Shown here: positions 42,671 to 55,133 of the stretch, piece after piece
Layout of the letters: each line of letters opens with the position of its first letter
How positions within the stretch are numbered: position 1 is the stretch's first letter
Assembly: GCF_017654505.1 (NCBI RefSeq)
Contig: NC_054565.1
Span: forward strand, 431,047-495,046
Direction: 5' to 3'
Length of the DNA: 64,000 nt
Origin: Polyodon spathula
Taxonomy: Eukaryota > Chordata > Actinopteri > Acipenseriformes > Polyodontidae
Program-made: the position numbers and the translations under genes
The notes under the pieces: generated by a model
Told to the model about the DNA's origin: nothing
What the model saw: only the letters and a program-made list of their open reading frames with translations
Database searches by the model: none

Positions 42671-45352
42671 ATAAGAAAGTTTACAAACGAGAGGAGGCCA
42701 TTCGGCCCATCTTGCTAGTTTGGTTGTTAGTAGCTTATTGATCCCAAAATCTCATCAAGCAGCTTCTTGAAGGATCCCAGGGTGTCAGCTTCAACAACAT
42801 TACTGGGGAGTTGATTCCAGACCCTCACAATTCTCTGTGTAAAAAAGTGTCTCCTATTTTCTGTTCTGAATGCCCCTTTTTCTAAACTCCATTTGTGACC
42901 CCTGGTCCTTGTTTCTTTTTTCAGGCTGAAAAGGTCCCTTGGGTCGACACTGTCAATACCTTTTAGAATTTTGAATGCTTGAATTAGGTCGCCACGTAGT
43001 CTTCTTTGTTCAAGACTGAACAGATTCAATTCTTTTAGCCTGTCTGCATATGACATGCCTTTTAAGCCCAGAATAATTCTGGTCGCTCTTCTTCGCACTC
43101 TTTCTAGAGCAGCAATATCTTTTTTATAGCGAGGTGACCAGAACTGCACACAATATTCAAGATGAGGTCTTACAAGTGCATTGTACAGTTTTAACATTAC
43201 TTCCCTTGATTTAAATTCAACACTTTTCACAATGTATCCGAGCATCTTGTTAGCCTTTTTTATAGCTTCCCCACATTGCCTAGATGAAGACATTTCTGAG
43301 TCAACAAAAACTCCTAGGTCTTTTTCATAGATTCCTTCTCCAATTTCAATATCTCCCATATGATATTTATAATGTACATTTTTATTTCCTGCGTGCAGTA
43401 CCTTACACTTTTCTCTATTAAATGTCATTTGCCATGTGTCTGCCCAGTTCTGAATCTTGTCTAGATCATTTTGAATGACCTTTGCTGCTGCAACAGTGTT
43501 TGCCACTCCTCCTACTTTTGTGTCGTCTGCAAATTTAACAAGTTTGCTTACTATACCAGAATCTAAATCATTAATGTAGATTAGGAATAGCAGAGGACCT
43601 AATACTGATCCCTGTGGTACACCGCTGGTTACCACACTCCATTCTGAGGTTTTTCCTCTAATCAGTACTTTCTGTTTTCTACATGTTAACCACTCCCTAA
43701 TCCATGTACATGTGTTTCCTTGAATCCCAACTGCGTTCAGTTTGAGAATTAATCTTTTGTGCGGGACTTTGTCAAAAGCTTTCTGGAAATCTAAATAAAC
43801 CATGTCATATGCTTTGCAATTATTCATTATCGATGTTGCATCCTCAAAAAAATCAAACAAGTTAGTTAAGCACGATCTCCCTTTCCTAAAACCATGTTGA
43901 CTGTCTCCCAGTACCCTGTTACCATATAGGTAATTTTCCATTTTGGATCTTATTATAGTTTCCATAAGTTTGCATATAATAGAAGTCAGGCTTACTGGTC
44001 TGTAGTTACCTGGTTCAGTTTTGTTTCCCTTTTCTTCCTCTACGATTTTGCCATTTGTATCTCTTAAACATTTAATCTCCTCTTTGAATGTTCTCTTGCT
44101 GTTGTAATATTGGAAAAACATTTTGGAATTGGTTTTAGCTCCCTTAGCAATGTTCATTTCTATTTCTCTCTTGGCCTTTCTAACTTCCTTTTTGACTTGC
44201 GTTTGCAGTTCTGTGTACTCTTTCTGTGTACTTTCTTTTTGGTCCTTTTTTAATACTCTGTAAAGTGCCTTTTTTCGCTGAATATTTTTTTTAATTGATC
44301 TATTAAACCATTTTGGCAATTTAGTTTTACATTTAGATTTGTCTACTTTAGGGATGTAATTGTTTTGCGCCTCTAGTACTACATTTTTGAAGAACAACCA
44401 TCCTTCTTCTGTGGGTGTTTTCTCTATTTTACTCCAATCTACTTCTGTTAGTCTCTGTTTCATGCCTTCATAGTTTGCTTTTCTAAAATTGTAAACCTTA
44501 ACTTTAGTCTTTACTTTTGGGGATTTAAAAAACACTTCAAATGAGACCATGTTATGGTCTGAGTTTGCCAGTGGTTCTCTGACCTCTGCTTTTTAGTTAT
44601 TCTATCTTCATTATTTGAAAAGACTAAATCAAGGCATGCCTCCCCTCTAGTGGGTGCCTTCACAAATTGTGTTAGGAAGCAGTCATTTGTCATTTCCACC
44701 ATTTCTATTTCATCCTTCGTGCTACCCACCGGGTTTTCCCATTTTATTTGGGGGAAGTTGAAATCCCCCATTAGTATGGCTTCTCCTTTGCTACATACAT
44801 TTCTAATGTCATTGTATAACAGATTATTGTGCTCACCGTCTGAATCTGGCGGTCTATAGCATGCTCCTATTATTATGTCTTTTGAATTTTTGTCTGTTAT
44901 TCTGACCCATATTGATTCGGTTTTATTTTCTTTGTCCAGGTTTAACACCTGGGCTTCAAGACTGTTTCTTATGTATAGCGCTACCCCTCCTCCTCTTCTG
45001 TCCTGCCTGTCTTTCCTATACAGTGTATACCCACAAATATTATATTCGTCCCCATCACTCTCAGATAACCACGTTTCTGTAACACCTATCACATCATAGT
45101 TACCTGTTAGTACAGTAGCTTCAAGTTCTAGAATTTTGTTTCTGATACTTCTAGCATTTACATAAATACATTTAATGGTTGTCTTACCTGAGTTGTTGTT
45201 CTTGTTTTGATGCGGTCTCCCTTCTGTTTTTTTGTTGATTTCTCCCCCCTTCCTTTCTAGTTTAAATGCTTCCGAACCTGCTCGAGGATCTTTTCTCCGA
45301 GTAGACTGGTTCCCTTGTTATTTAAATGCAGTCCATCCCGTCTATACAGATG
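42671..45352 (-). mobile_element. CR1 LINE, longest copy: endonuclease and RT, inserted in hAT
   Basis: Minus strand, from the ORF1 3' end (45352) through endonuclease (45092-44540) and RT (to 42727) to the 3' end at 42671. Endonuclease blocks: VTETWLSESDGDEYN, MGDFNFPQIKWENPV. RT blocks: NYRPVSLTSIICKLMETII, SQHGFRKGRSCLTNL, VYLDFQKAFDKVPH, GVPQGSVLGPLLFLIYINDL and KFADDTK, so all catalytic Asp residues are kept. Two defects: a frameshift near 44588 (extra T's between the endonuclease blocks), and an internal deletion after GKIVEEEKGN that removes the RT N-terminal part still present in the 58257 copy. The tail is short, with a single octamer remnant. Confidence 0.93.
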
Positions 45353-46730
45353 TATTGACACTAACCAAATTCAAAGAATGTGCAGCACGCGGTATGTAAT
45401 GAAATGGTTTTATTTGTTTATATGGGCCTGAAGACCATTTTATCGGCCAGACATGTTACTGGCGTTGTCATATGATTGGCCGCGACAATTAGACAGATCC
45501 AAGCACAGGTCACGGATCATAACAAGTACACTGACAGCCAGGCTCGCTCCAGTATGGCTTTCAATAGGCTTGAATCCAATACATCGTTTAACTACTTTCC
45601 CCTCATTATGAACGAACCTGAAAATAAAAGTAAGCTAGTCCACATGAGATGGGTCCAATGTTGAATCCACAATCACTGAAAAATATTTGGCATGCTGTAG
45701 CTCGGCTGCAATGACCCGCTTAGTTTTCTCCCCATTAGCGCAATTAATTCCTTCCTAGCTCATGAAACATGGAACCAACACTTTACATGTTGCGTTTATA
45801 TTTTTGTTCAGTGTAGTTTCCATTGTGCGCTGACCCTAGAAGCTCATCGTTGCCACAGAATGGGAGGGCTCTCTCACTTAAAAACTTGATCACAGCAACA
45901 ACGCGCCTCAGCACTTCTATCCAATACTAGTTCTCCCCTTCCAGTTGCCGCACAAGAAATGCATCAACAGTACCAATTGCATTACATCACTGTGATAACA
46001 CAAGCATATTAGTTCTATGCTGTAAGCTCTTCTCATGTTCAGTTATACAATCAGAGTGATTCCAGTCGCTGAATTCTATTGTAATTCTATTGTTTTAGTG
46101 GACAAAACCATGCAGGTAGTAGGTGAGTGGGCAGAACACATGTCTAGTAGGAGGTGAGTAAGTGAGCCAATCTCTTGAAACTATTTCTCCGTTCTGTAAA
46201 TGTCAAGAATATAAATCATTTGTTAGGGAACGCGTCCTACCCCCAGCAACGTCCTGTGCTGATGCTGGATATCTGACCGTTCGGTATTGGAAGGCAGACA
46301 ACCCGCTTTCAATTAACGCTGTCCGGAGTCGCTCGTCTATCGTGCCCCTCAAAGACAGGTCGTTCATATTTCCACTGCTATCATGGATTGTGCTTGAGCT
46401 GGTGGCACTAACCTCTGGGACTGTGTCGCATGTAGCACTGCTGGCTCCAGGTGGTGGCAAGAGACTCTTCTGCGGCTCAGGCTCACAAGCGAGACTAGTG
46501 GTTTCACAATCACCTCATTGCTAACATTAGCCAATGATCTAGCACGAGCAACAGGTGCCTCCTCTGACAAGCAACTAGCAAGCTCCTTTTTAAAAAAGCT
46601 GTCGATAGAAGGTACACTTTGTGAAAGAGCTGCCTCACTCGCGTCTTTCTCCTTTTTTTTTGCTTTCGCTTAACGTACCCGCTAGGAGTGTTGTAATAGA
46701 AATATCATAGAAAATAGGATTACTTTCTAA
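45353..46730 (-). pseudogene. hAT-type transposase, N-terminal half
   Basis: Minus strand. Bases 46690-46500 encode KDASEAALSQSVPSIDSFFK and SLANVSNE, like the N-termini of ZMYM1-like hAT proteins. Bases 46240-46090 encode RTRSLTNDLYS, a stop, then HLQNGEIVSRDWLTYSPPTR, the TTF-type zinc-finger region. Bases 45693-45590 encode AKYFSVIVDSTLDPSHVD and LTFIFRFVH, the start of the catalytic domain. The central transposase is missing or too decayed to read. With the 41630-42660 part this forms one hAT copy of which CR1 is the later guest. Confidence 0.75.
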
Positions 46731-47118
46731 GTACTGGCATCTTGCACTCCTACAATCTTGCTCGCATAACCTTGTATGCTTTGCTTAAGATAAAGTTTTG
46801 CCTACACTGCAGCTGCAGCTGTGAAACAATGGATAATAGGATGAGCCAGACGTGTTTTTTTTAACTATACACACAAAACAGCCATTCTGTTATTTCCTTG
46901 CTTAGCTATATACTACATATGCATAGTTATAAATTGTTTCCCTTATATGCTAATATCTTAATCATCATTGGCTAACCCTCTGCCTTGCTCACAGTTTTAA
47001 GGTATATAAGAAACTGTTATACTAGAAACACTACTTGATGATTATCGTGAGTGTTCTCAGTTTGCAAATTTAAGAAATAAAGGCCTGTGTGTTTAGAACT
47101 CGCAGTCTCTCCTCCTTT
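46731..47118 (+). promoter_or_regulatory. P module 1: CCAAT/TATA/poly(A)-signal arrangement
   Basis: An inverted CCAAT box (ATTGG, 46967-46971) lies 31 bases before TATATAAG (47003-47010), and AATAAA (47076-47081) follows about 70 bases further. Then comes a pyrimidine-rich CTCTCCTCCTTTATTAG leading into the minisatellite. This resembles the U3-R-U5 order of an LTR, or a Pol II promoter, but no TG...CA ends, primer site or retroviral genes were found. Function is inference. Confidence 0.45.
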
Positions 47119-47121
47119 ATT

Positions 47122-47485
47122 AGCATTTCCACGACAGTGTGTTGATCCATGCTTTTTAACTGGTTTATTTCCACGACAGTGTGTTGATCCATGCTTTTTA
47201 ACTGGTTTATTCCCACGACGGTGTGTTGATCCATGCTTTTTAACTGGTTTATTCCCACGACGGTGTGTTGATCCATGCTTTTTAACTGGTTTATTCCCAC
47301 GACGGTGTGTTGATCCATGCTTTTTAACTGGTTTATTCCCACGACGGTGTGTTGATCCATGCTTTTTAACTGGTTTATTCCCACGACGGTGTGCTGATCC
47401 ATGCTTTTTAACTGGTTTATTCTGATCCATGCTTTTTAACTGGTTTATTCCCACGACAGTGTGTTGAGGCATGCTTTTTAACTGG
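47122..47485. repeat. 42-bp minisatellite, array 1 (~9 units)
   Basis: Units contain TTTATTCCCACGACGGTGTG and TTGATCCATGCTTTTTAACT. The outer units have CGACAGTGTG and the inner ones CGACGGTGTG. One unit near 47420 is shortened. Forty-two is divisible by three, so long frames are open on both strands without being genes. Confidence 0.97.
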
Positions 47486-48402
47486 TTTTGCACTTAATTG
47501 GCTTTTTCTTAATTTTGTCAGCCTTTACAGTAAACCCACCTCCCTTACCATTGTACCAATCGTAATGGCTATATCTCTGGCAGAAAATATTTACATGATT
47601 TAATTGGTCAGTTTGGTGTGCTTAAACAGTGAGTGTGTAAACACGACTGGACAGTTGACTTGCTCATTCTAATTTATTTCAGTGGCATACATGCACCTTA
47701 CATGACACGCAATCAACAAGCCTCTCAGTAATCATAGTTTGATCCAAAAGAACTGGTACTTACGTTAGCACAGTATATTATCAAATCTATGCCCTGCTAT
47801 GAGTAAATCTTAATGGAAACATTTAACAAAAAATTATATTAACAAACTTTGTACATTTAAAAAATCTGAGTGTCCCCTTATATTATAGAAACTGACTTGG
47901 AAAACATCCTCAGTGTTACCATGAAGAAAACGTAACATAAAAATGATGACTGTCTTAAGACTACAAAGCATGGCGTTTCTTAAATAATATGTCAAAGTCG
48001 TCTGATAAGGCAAGCTGTGGCTTTCAATTTAATATATTGAAAAAGAAAAATAACAACAACTTTTCTAGTGTTGGCTGAAGCAACCAACCTTTTGCTGAAC
48101 TCTTTAAGGACCAAGCGTTTTTCAGTGGGATGCTCCCACAGGACCAGGTTTTTCTTACCTGTATTTGACTCTCTTCCTATTGAAATGCACTACAAATCTA
48201 TTTGTTACAGTGTCATCTTGGAATTGGTGTCCTTGTTTTCAGAATACTATATTTTGTATTTTGTTAAATTTCTTTAAAAAATAGGAAGTATTTTCTTATT
48301 ATTATGTACAGGCAGTCCTCACAATTACGACACAATTGGTTTCTAAAAGTCACGTTGTAAGTGAAGGAAAAATGCAGTGACAGCATTTCAAAGACAAAAA
48401 CA

Positions 48403-48474
48403 AGGTACGGATGGGGTTTGAACCCATGATCTTCGGTTTACGAGACCGACGCCTTACCTCTTGGCCACCGCACC
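48403..48474 (-). tRNA. tRNA-Thr(CGU), well-preserved copy in A module 1
   Basis: Seventy-two bases, colinear with vertebrate tRNA-Thr(CGU). The acceptor stem GGTGCGG pairs fully with CCGTACC (one G-U). Box A is TGGCCAAGAGG. The anticodon arm TCGGT-CTCGTAA-ACCGA is intact with anticodon CGT. Box B is GGTTCAAACCC. On the transcribed strand a run of five T's follows within a few bases of the 3' end (from AAAAAC at 48396 on the plus strand), a plausible Pol III terminator. This is the best candidate in the window for an active tRNA gene, though it is embedded in a tandem repeat and could be inert. Confidence 0.75.
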
Positions 48475-49679
48475 CTTCATTGCTGAATAACTCAAATATA
48501 TAAAAAAGAGGCCGTGAGTGAGCCGCCAAGGTTTGTTAAGGCCAAGGATGGCAAAATAGTCATGGAAACTATTTAAATAGAAAAAAGTGGTCTGCAAATG
48601 TATTTAATATATGAACAGAAAATAGTTTGCCAATAATGTAAAATAAATAAAAATTAGTAAATACTATTTTGCAAATAATATATATATTTTTACAATACTA
48701 AACACCATGTCCTGGCTGTAGTATACATCGGTTTATTTATCTATTCATAACAATTAACTGGAAGTTTCAGCACTGCCTCAATCAACAGGCCTCTCAGTAA
48801 CCGTAGTTTGATCTAAAATAACTGGTCCTTCTATAACAATAATTCCAGTAGTTATAGGCTTTCTTTGAAAATGAATTAATTTGAATTTAAGAATCTTACA
48901 TCTTTTAAAAGAAACATTTTTTTATATTGAATGGAGGTCATATACAAGCCTGATGATATGATCGCATTGCTGAGTAAAGAGTAACCATAAAACAGGGCAC
49001 ATGCTAATAGTGTGCAGTTGTTCAAAAAATACAACTTTTTCATGGAAGCTTATCAAATCTATGTCCTACTATGAGTAAATCGTAATGGAAACATTTAACA
49101 AAAAATGATATTTAACCAACCTCGTACAACATTTAAAAATCCGAGTGTCCACTTATATTTATAGCAACGGACTTGGAAAGCATCTTCAGTGTTACCATGA
49201 AGAAAAGGTAACATAAAAATGATGACTGTCTTAAGACTACAAAGCATGGCGTTTCATAAATAATATGTCAAAGCCGTCTGATAAGGCAAGCTGTGGCTTT
49301 CAATTTAATATATTAAAAAAGAAAACTAACAATCACTTTTCTAGTGTGGGCTGAAGCAACCAACCTTTTGCTGAACTCTTTAAGGACCAAGCGTTTTTCA
49401 GTGGGATGCTCCCACAGGACCAGATTTTTCTTACCTGTATTAGACTCTCTTCCTATAGAAATGCACTACAAATCTATCTGTTACAGTGTCATTTTGGAAT
49501 TGATGTCCTTGTTTTCAGAATACTATATTTTGTATTTTGTTACATTTCTTTAAAAAAATAGGAAGTATTTTCTTATTATTATGTACAGGTGGTCCTCACA
49601 ATTACGACACAATTGGTTCCTAAAAGTCACATTGTAAGTGAAGGAAAAATGCAGTAACAGTGTTTCAAAGACAAAAACA

Positions 49680-49751
49680 AGGTACGGACGGGATTTGAAC
49701 CTATGATCTTTGGTTTATGAGATCGACCCCTTACCTCTTGCCCACCACACC
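49680..49751 (-). pseudogene. tRNA-Thr relic in B module 1
   Basis: Same 72-base frame, but the anticodon loop reads CTCATAA (CAU) with a mismatched stem, box A is altered to TGGGCAAGAGG and the acceptor contains GGTGTGG. Confidence 0.8.
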
Positions 49752-49791
49752 CCTCACTACTGAATAAATCAATCACTTAAAACATGGAAAA

Positions 49792-50184
49792 GTACTGGCA
49801 TCTTGCACTCCTACAATCTTGCTCGCATAACCTTGTATGCTTTGCTTAAGATAAAGTTTTGCCTACATTGCAGCTGCAGCTGTGAAACAATGGATAATAG
49901 GATGAGCCAGACGTGTTTTTTTTTAACTATACACACAAAACAGCCATTCTGTTATTTGCTTGCTTAGCTATATACTACGTATGCATAGTTATAAATTGTT
50001 TCCCTTATATGCTAATATCTGAATCATCATTGGCTAACCCTCTGCCTTGCTCACAGTTTTAAGGTATATAAGAAACTGTTATACTAGAAACACTAATCGA
50101 TGATTATCGTGAGTGTTCTCAGTTTGCAAATTTAAGAAATAAAGGCCTGTGTGTTTAGAACTTGCAGTCTCTCCTCCTTTATTA
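49792..50184 (+). promoter_or_regulatory. P module 2
   Basis: Near-identical to P module 1; TATATAAG at 50065-50072. Confidence 0.45.
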
Positions 50185-50710
50185 GAATTTCCACGACATT
50201 GTGTTGATCCATGCTTTTTAACTGGTTTATTCCCACGACAGTGTGCTGATCCATGCTTTTTAACTGGATAATTTCCACGACAGTGTGTTGATCCATGCTT
50301 TTTAATTGGTTTATTCCCACGACGGTGTGTTGATCCATGCTTTTTAACTGGTTTATTCCCACGACGGTGTGTTGATCCATGCTTTTTAACTGGTTTATTC
50401 CCACGACGGTGTGTTGATCCATGCTTTTTAACTGGTTTATTCCCACGACGGTGTGTTCCATGATCCATGATTCCCACGACGGTGTGCTGATCCATGCTTT
50501 TTAACTAGTTTATTTCCCACGACAGTGTGTTGATCCATGCTTTTTAATTGGTTTATTCCTTCGACAGTTTGCTGATCCATGCTTTTTAACTGGTTTATTT
50601 CCACGACGGTGTGTTGATCCATGCTTTTTAATTGGTTTATTCCCACGACAGTGTGCTGATCCATGATTTTTAACTGGTTTATTCCCACGACAGTTTGCTT
50701 TTTAACTGGT
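50185..50710. repeat. 42-bp minisatellite, array 2 (~12 units)
   Basis: Same unit as array 1. More variable, with partial units near 50452-50480 and variants TCCTTCGACAGTTTGC and AACTAGTTTATTTCCC. Confidence 0.96.
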
Positions 50711-51627
50711 TTTGCACTTAATTGGCTTTTTCTTAATTTTGTCAGCCTTTACAGTAAACCCACCTCCCTTACCATTGTACCAATCGTAATGGCTATATCT
50801 CTGGCAGAAAATATTTACATGATTTAATTGGTCAATTTGGTGTGCTTAAACAGTGAGTGTGTAAACACGACTGGACAGTTGACTTGCTCATTCTAATTTA
50901 TTTCAGTGGCATACATGCACCTTACATGACATGCAATCAACAAGCCTCTCAGTAATCATAGTTTGATCCAAAAGAACTGGTACTTACGTTAGCACAGTAT
51001 ATTATCAAATCTATGCCCTGCTATGAGTAAATCTTAATGGAAACATTTAACAAAAAATTATATTAACAAACTTTGTACATTTAAAAAATCTGAGTGTCCC
51101 CTTATATTATAGAAACTGACTTGGAAAACATCCTCAGTGTTACCATGAAGAAAACGTAACATAAAAATGATGACTGTCTTAAGAATACAAAGCATGGCGT
51201 TTCATAAATAATATGTCAAAGCCGTCTGATAAGGCAAGCTGTGGCTTTCAATTTAATATATTGAAAAAGAAAAATAACAACAACTTTTCTAGTGTTGGCT
51301 GAAGCAACCAACCTTTTGCTGAACCCTTTAAGGACCAAGCGTTTTTCAGTGGGATGCTCCCACAGGACCATGTTTTTCTTACCTGTATTTGACTCTCTTC
51401 CTATTGAAATGCACTACAAATCTATTTGTTACAGTGTCATCTTGGAATTGGTGTCCTTGTTTTCAGAATACTATATTTTGTATTTTGTTAAATTTCTTTA
51501 AAAAATAGGAAGTATTTTCTTATTATTATGTACAGGCAGTCCTCACAATTACGACACAATTGGTTTCCTAAAAGCCATGTTGTAAGTGAAGGAAAAATGC
51601 AGTAACTGCATTTCAAAGACAGAAACA

Positions 51628-51699
51628 AGGTACGGATGAAGTTTGAACCCATGATCTTCGGTTTACGACACCGACGTCTTACCTCTTGGCCACCGCACC
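51628..51699 (-). tRNA. tRNA-Thr(CGU)-like, A module 2, slightly damaged
   Basis: Acceptor stem, box A and anticodon CGT are kept. The base before the anticodon loop reads G (GTCGTAA) and the T stem is weakened (GAAGTTTGAACCC on the plus strand). Possibly inactive. Confidence 0.5.
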
Positions 51700-52903
51700 C
51701 TTCACTGGTGAGTAACTCAAATATATAAAAAAGAGTCCGTGAGTGAGCCGCCAAGGTTTAATGGCAAGGATGTCAAAGTAGTCATGGAAACTATTTAAAT
51801 AGAAAAAAGTGGTCTGCAAATGTATTTAATATATGAACAGAAAATAGTTTGCCAATAATGTATAATAAATAAAAATTAGTAAATACTATTTTGCAAATAA
51901 TATATATATTTTTACAATACTAAACACCATGTCCCGGCTGTAGTATACATCGGTTTATTTATCTATTCATAACAATTAACTGAAAGTTTCAGTACTGCCT
52001 CAATCAACAAGCCTCTCAGTAACCGTAGTTTGATCTAAAATAACTGGTCCTTCTATAACAATAATTCCAGTAGTTACAGGCTTTCTTTGAAAATGAATTA
52101 ATTTGAATTTAAGAATCGTACATCTTTTAAAAGAAACATTTTTTTATATTGAATGGAGGTCATATACAAGCCTGATGATATGATCGCATTGCTGAGTAAA
52201 GAGTAACCATAAAACAGGGCACATGCTAATAGTGTGCAGTTGTTCAAAAAATACAACTTTTTCATGGAAGCTTATCAAATCTATGTCCTACTATGAGTAA
52301 ATCTTAATGGAAACATTTAACAAAAAATGATATTTAACCAACCTCGTACAACATTTAAAAATCCGAGTGTCCACTTATATTTATAGCAACGGACTTGGAA
52401 AGCATCTTCAGTGTTACCATGAAGAAAAGGTAACATAAAAATGATGACTGTCTTAAGAATACAAAGCATGGCGTTTCTTAAATAATATGTCAAAGTCGTC
52501 TGATAAGGCAAGCTGTGGCTTTCAATTTAATATATTAAAAAAGAAAACTAACCATCACTTTTCTAGTGTGGGCTGAAGCAACCAACCTTTTGCTGAACTC
52601 TTTAAGGACCAAGCGTTTTTGAGTGGGATGCTCCCACAGGGCCAGATTTTTCTTACCTGTATTAGACTCTCTTCCTATAGAAATGCACTACAAATCTATT
52701 TGTTACAGTGTCATCTTGGAATTGGTGTCCTTGTTTTCAGAATACTATATTTTGTATTTTGTTACATTTCTTTAAAAAAATAGGAAGTATTTTCTTATTA
52801 TTATGTACAGGTAGGTCCTCACAATTACGACACAATTGGTTCCTAAAAGTCACATTGTAAGTGAAGGAAAAATGCAGTAACAGTGTTTCAAAGACAAAAA
52901 ACA

Positions 52904-52975
52904 AGGTACGGACGGGGTTTGAACCTATGATCTTTGGTTTATGAGATCGACCCCTTACCTCTTGCCCACCACACC
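52904..52975 (-). pseudogene. tRNA-Thr relic in B module 2
   Basis: Shares the CAU anticodon loop and altered box A of the other B copies, showing that the B damage preceded the tandem amplification. Confidence 0.8.
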
Positions 52976-53015
52976 CCTCACTACTGAGTAAATCAATCAC
53001 TTAAAACATGGAAAA

Positions 53016-53404
53016 GTACTGGCATCTTGCACTCCTACAATCTTGCTCGCATAACCTTGTATGCTTTGCTTAAGATAAAGTTTTGCCTACATTGCAGCTG
53101 CAGCTGTGAAACAATGGCTAATAGGATAAGCCAGACGTGTTTTTTTTTAACTATACACACAAAACAGCCATTCTGTTATTTGCTTGCTTAGCTATATACT
53201 ACGTATGCATAGTTATAAATTGTTTCCCTTATATGCTAATATCTGAATCATCATTGGCTAACCCTCTGCCTTGCTCACAGTTTTAAGGTATATAAGAAAC
53301 TGTTATACTAGAAACACTACTCGATGATTATCGTGAGTGTTCTCAGTTTGCAAATTTAAGAAATAAATTGCCTGTGTGTTTGGAACTCGCAGTCTCTCCT
53401 CCTT
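53016..53404 (+). promoter_or_regulatory. P module 3
   Basis: Near-identical to P module 1; TATATAAG at 53289-53296. The poly(A)-like AATAAA is followed by TTGCC instead of GGCC. Confidence 0.45.
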
Positions 53405-55133
53405 TATTAGAATTTCCACGACATTGTGTTGATCCATGCTTTTTAACTGGTTTATTCCCACGACGGTGTGATTGATCCATGCTTTTTAACTGGTTTGTGT
53501 TGATTCCTGGTTTATTCACGACGGTGTGTTGATCCATGCTTTTTAACTGGTTTATTCCCACGACGGTGTGTTGATCCATGCTTTTTAACTGGTTTATTCC
53601 CACGACGGTGTGTTGATCCATGCTTTTTAACTGGTTTATTCCCACGACGGTGTGTTGATCCATGCTTTTTAACTGGTTTATTCCCACGACGTGTGTTTTT
53701 AACTGGTTTATTCCCACGACGGTGTGTTTTGCTTTTTAACTGGTTTATTCCCACGACGGTTTTTAACTGTGACGGTTGATCCATGCTTTTTAACTGGTTT
53801 ATTCCCACGACGGTGTGCTGATCCATGCTTTTTAACTGGTTTATTCCCACGACGGTGTGCTGATCCATGCTTTTTAACTGGTTTATTCCCACGACGGTGT
53901 GTTGATCCATGCTTTTTAACTGGTTTATTCCCACGACGGTGTGTTGATCCATGCTTTTTAACTGGTTTATTCCCACGACGGTGTGTTGATCCATGCTTTT
54001 TAACTGGTTTATTCCCACGACGGTGTGTTGATCCATGCTTTTTAACTGGTTTATTCCCACGACGGTGTGTTGATCCATGCTTTTTAACTGGTTTATTCCC
54101 ACGACGGTGTGTTGATCCATGCTTTTTAACTGGTTTATTCCCACGACGGTGTGTTGATCCATGCTTTTTAACTGGTTTATTCCCACGACGGTGTGTTGAT
54201 CCATGCTTTTTAACTGGTTTATTCCCACGACGGTGTGTTGATCCATTTTTTAACTGGTTTATTCCCACGACGGTGTGTTGATCCATGCTTTTTAACTGGT
54301 TTATTCCCACGACGGTGTGTTGATCCATGCTTTTTAACTGGTTTATTCCCACGACGGTGTGTTGATCCATGCTTTTTAACTGGTTTATTCCCACGACGGT
54401 GTGTTGATCCATGCTTTTTAACTGGTTTATTCCCACGACGGTGTGTTGATCCATGCTTTTTAACTGGTTTATTCCCACGACGGTGTGCTGATCCATGCTT
54501 TTTAACTGGTTTATTCCCACGACGGTGTGCTGATCCATGCTTTTTAACTGGTTTATTCCCACGACGGTGTGCTGATCCATGCTTTTTAACTGGTTTATTC
54601 CCACGACGGTGTGTTGATCCATGCTTTTTAACTGGTTTATTCCCACGACGGTGTGTTGATCCATGCTTTTTAACTGGTTTATTCCCACGACGGTGTGCTG
54701 ATCCATGCTTTTTAACTGGTTTATTCCCACGACGGTTGCCCATGCTTTTTAACTGGTTTATTCCCACGACGGTTGCTGATCCATGCTTTTTAACTGGTTT
54801 ATTCACACGACGGTGTGCTGATCCATGCTTTTTAACTGGTTTATTCCCACGACGGTGTGTTGATCCATGCTTTTTAACTGGTTTATTCCCACGACGGTGT
54901 GTTGATCCATGCTTTTTAACTGGTTTATTCCCACGACGGTGTGTTGATCCATGCTTTTTAACTGGTTTATTCCCACGACGGTGTGCTGATCCATGCTTTT
55001 TAATTGGTTTATTCCCACGACGGTGTGTTGATCCATGCTTTTTAACTGGTTTATTCCCACGACAGTGTGCTGATCCATGCTTTTTAACTGGTTTATTCCC
55101 ACGACAGTGTGTTGATCCATGCTTTTTAACTGG
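53405..55133. repeat. 42-bp minisatellite, array 3 (~41 units)
   Basis: The largest 42-bp array. The central units are almost identical (CGACGGTGTG), with TGTTGATCC and TGCTGATCC variants in clusters. First and last units differ (CGACATTGTG at the left, CGACAGTGTG at the right). A patch of broken units lies at 53465-53790. Confidence 0.97.

Noticed and set aside
48068..48277. 69-codon frame MLAEATNLLLNSLRTKRF repeated at 48068, 49344, 51292, 55716 and 56992
   Set aside because: Its recurrence follows the A/B modules rather than coding constraint; no homologue recognised and the frame has no clear codon-position bias by eye. Kept only as part of the macro-repeat.
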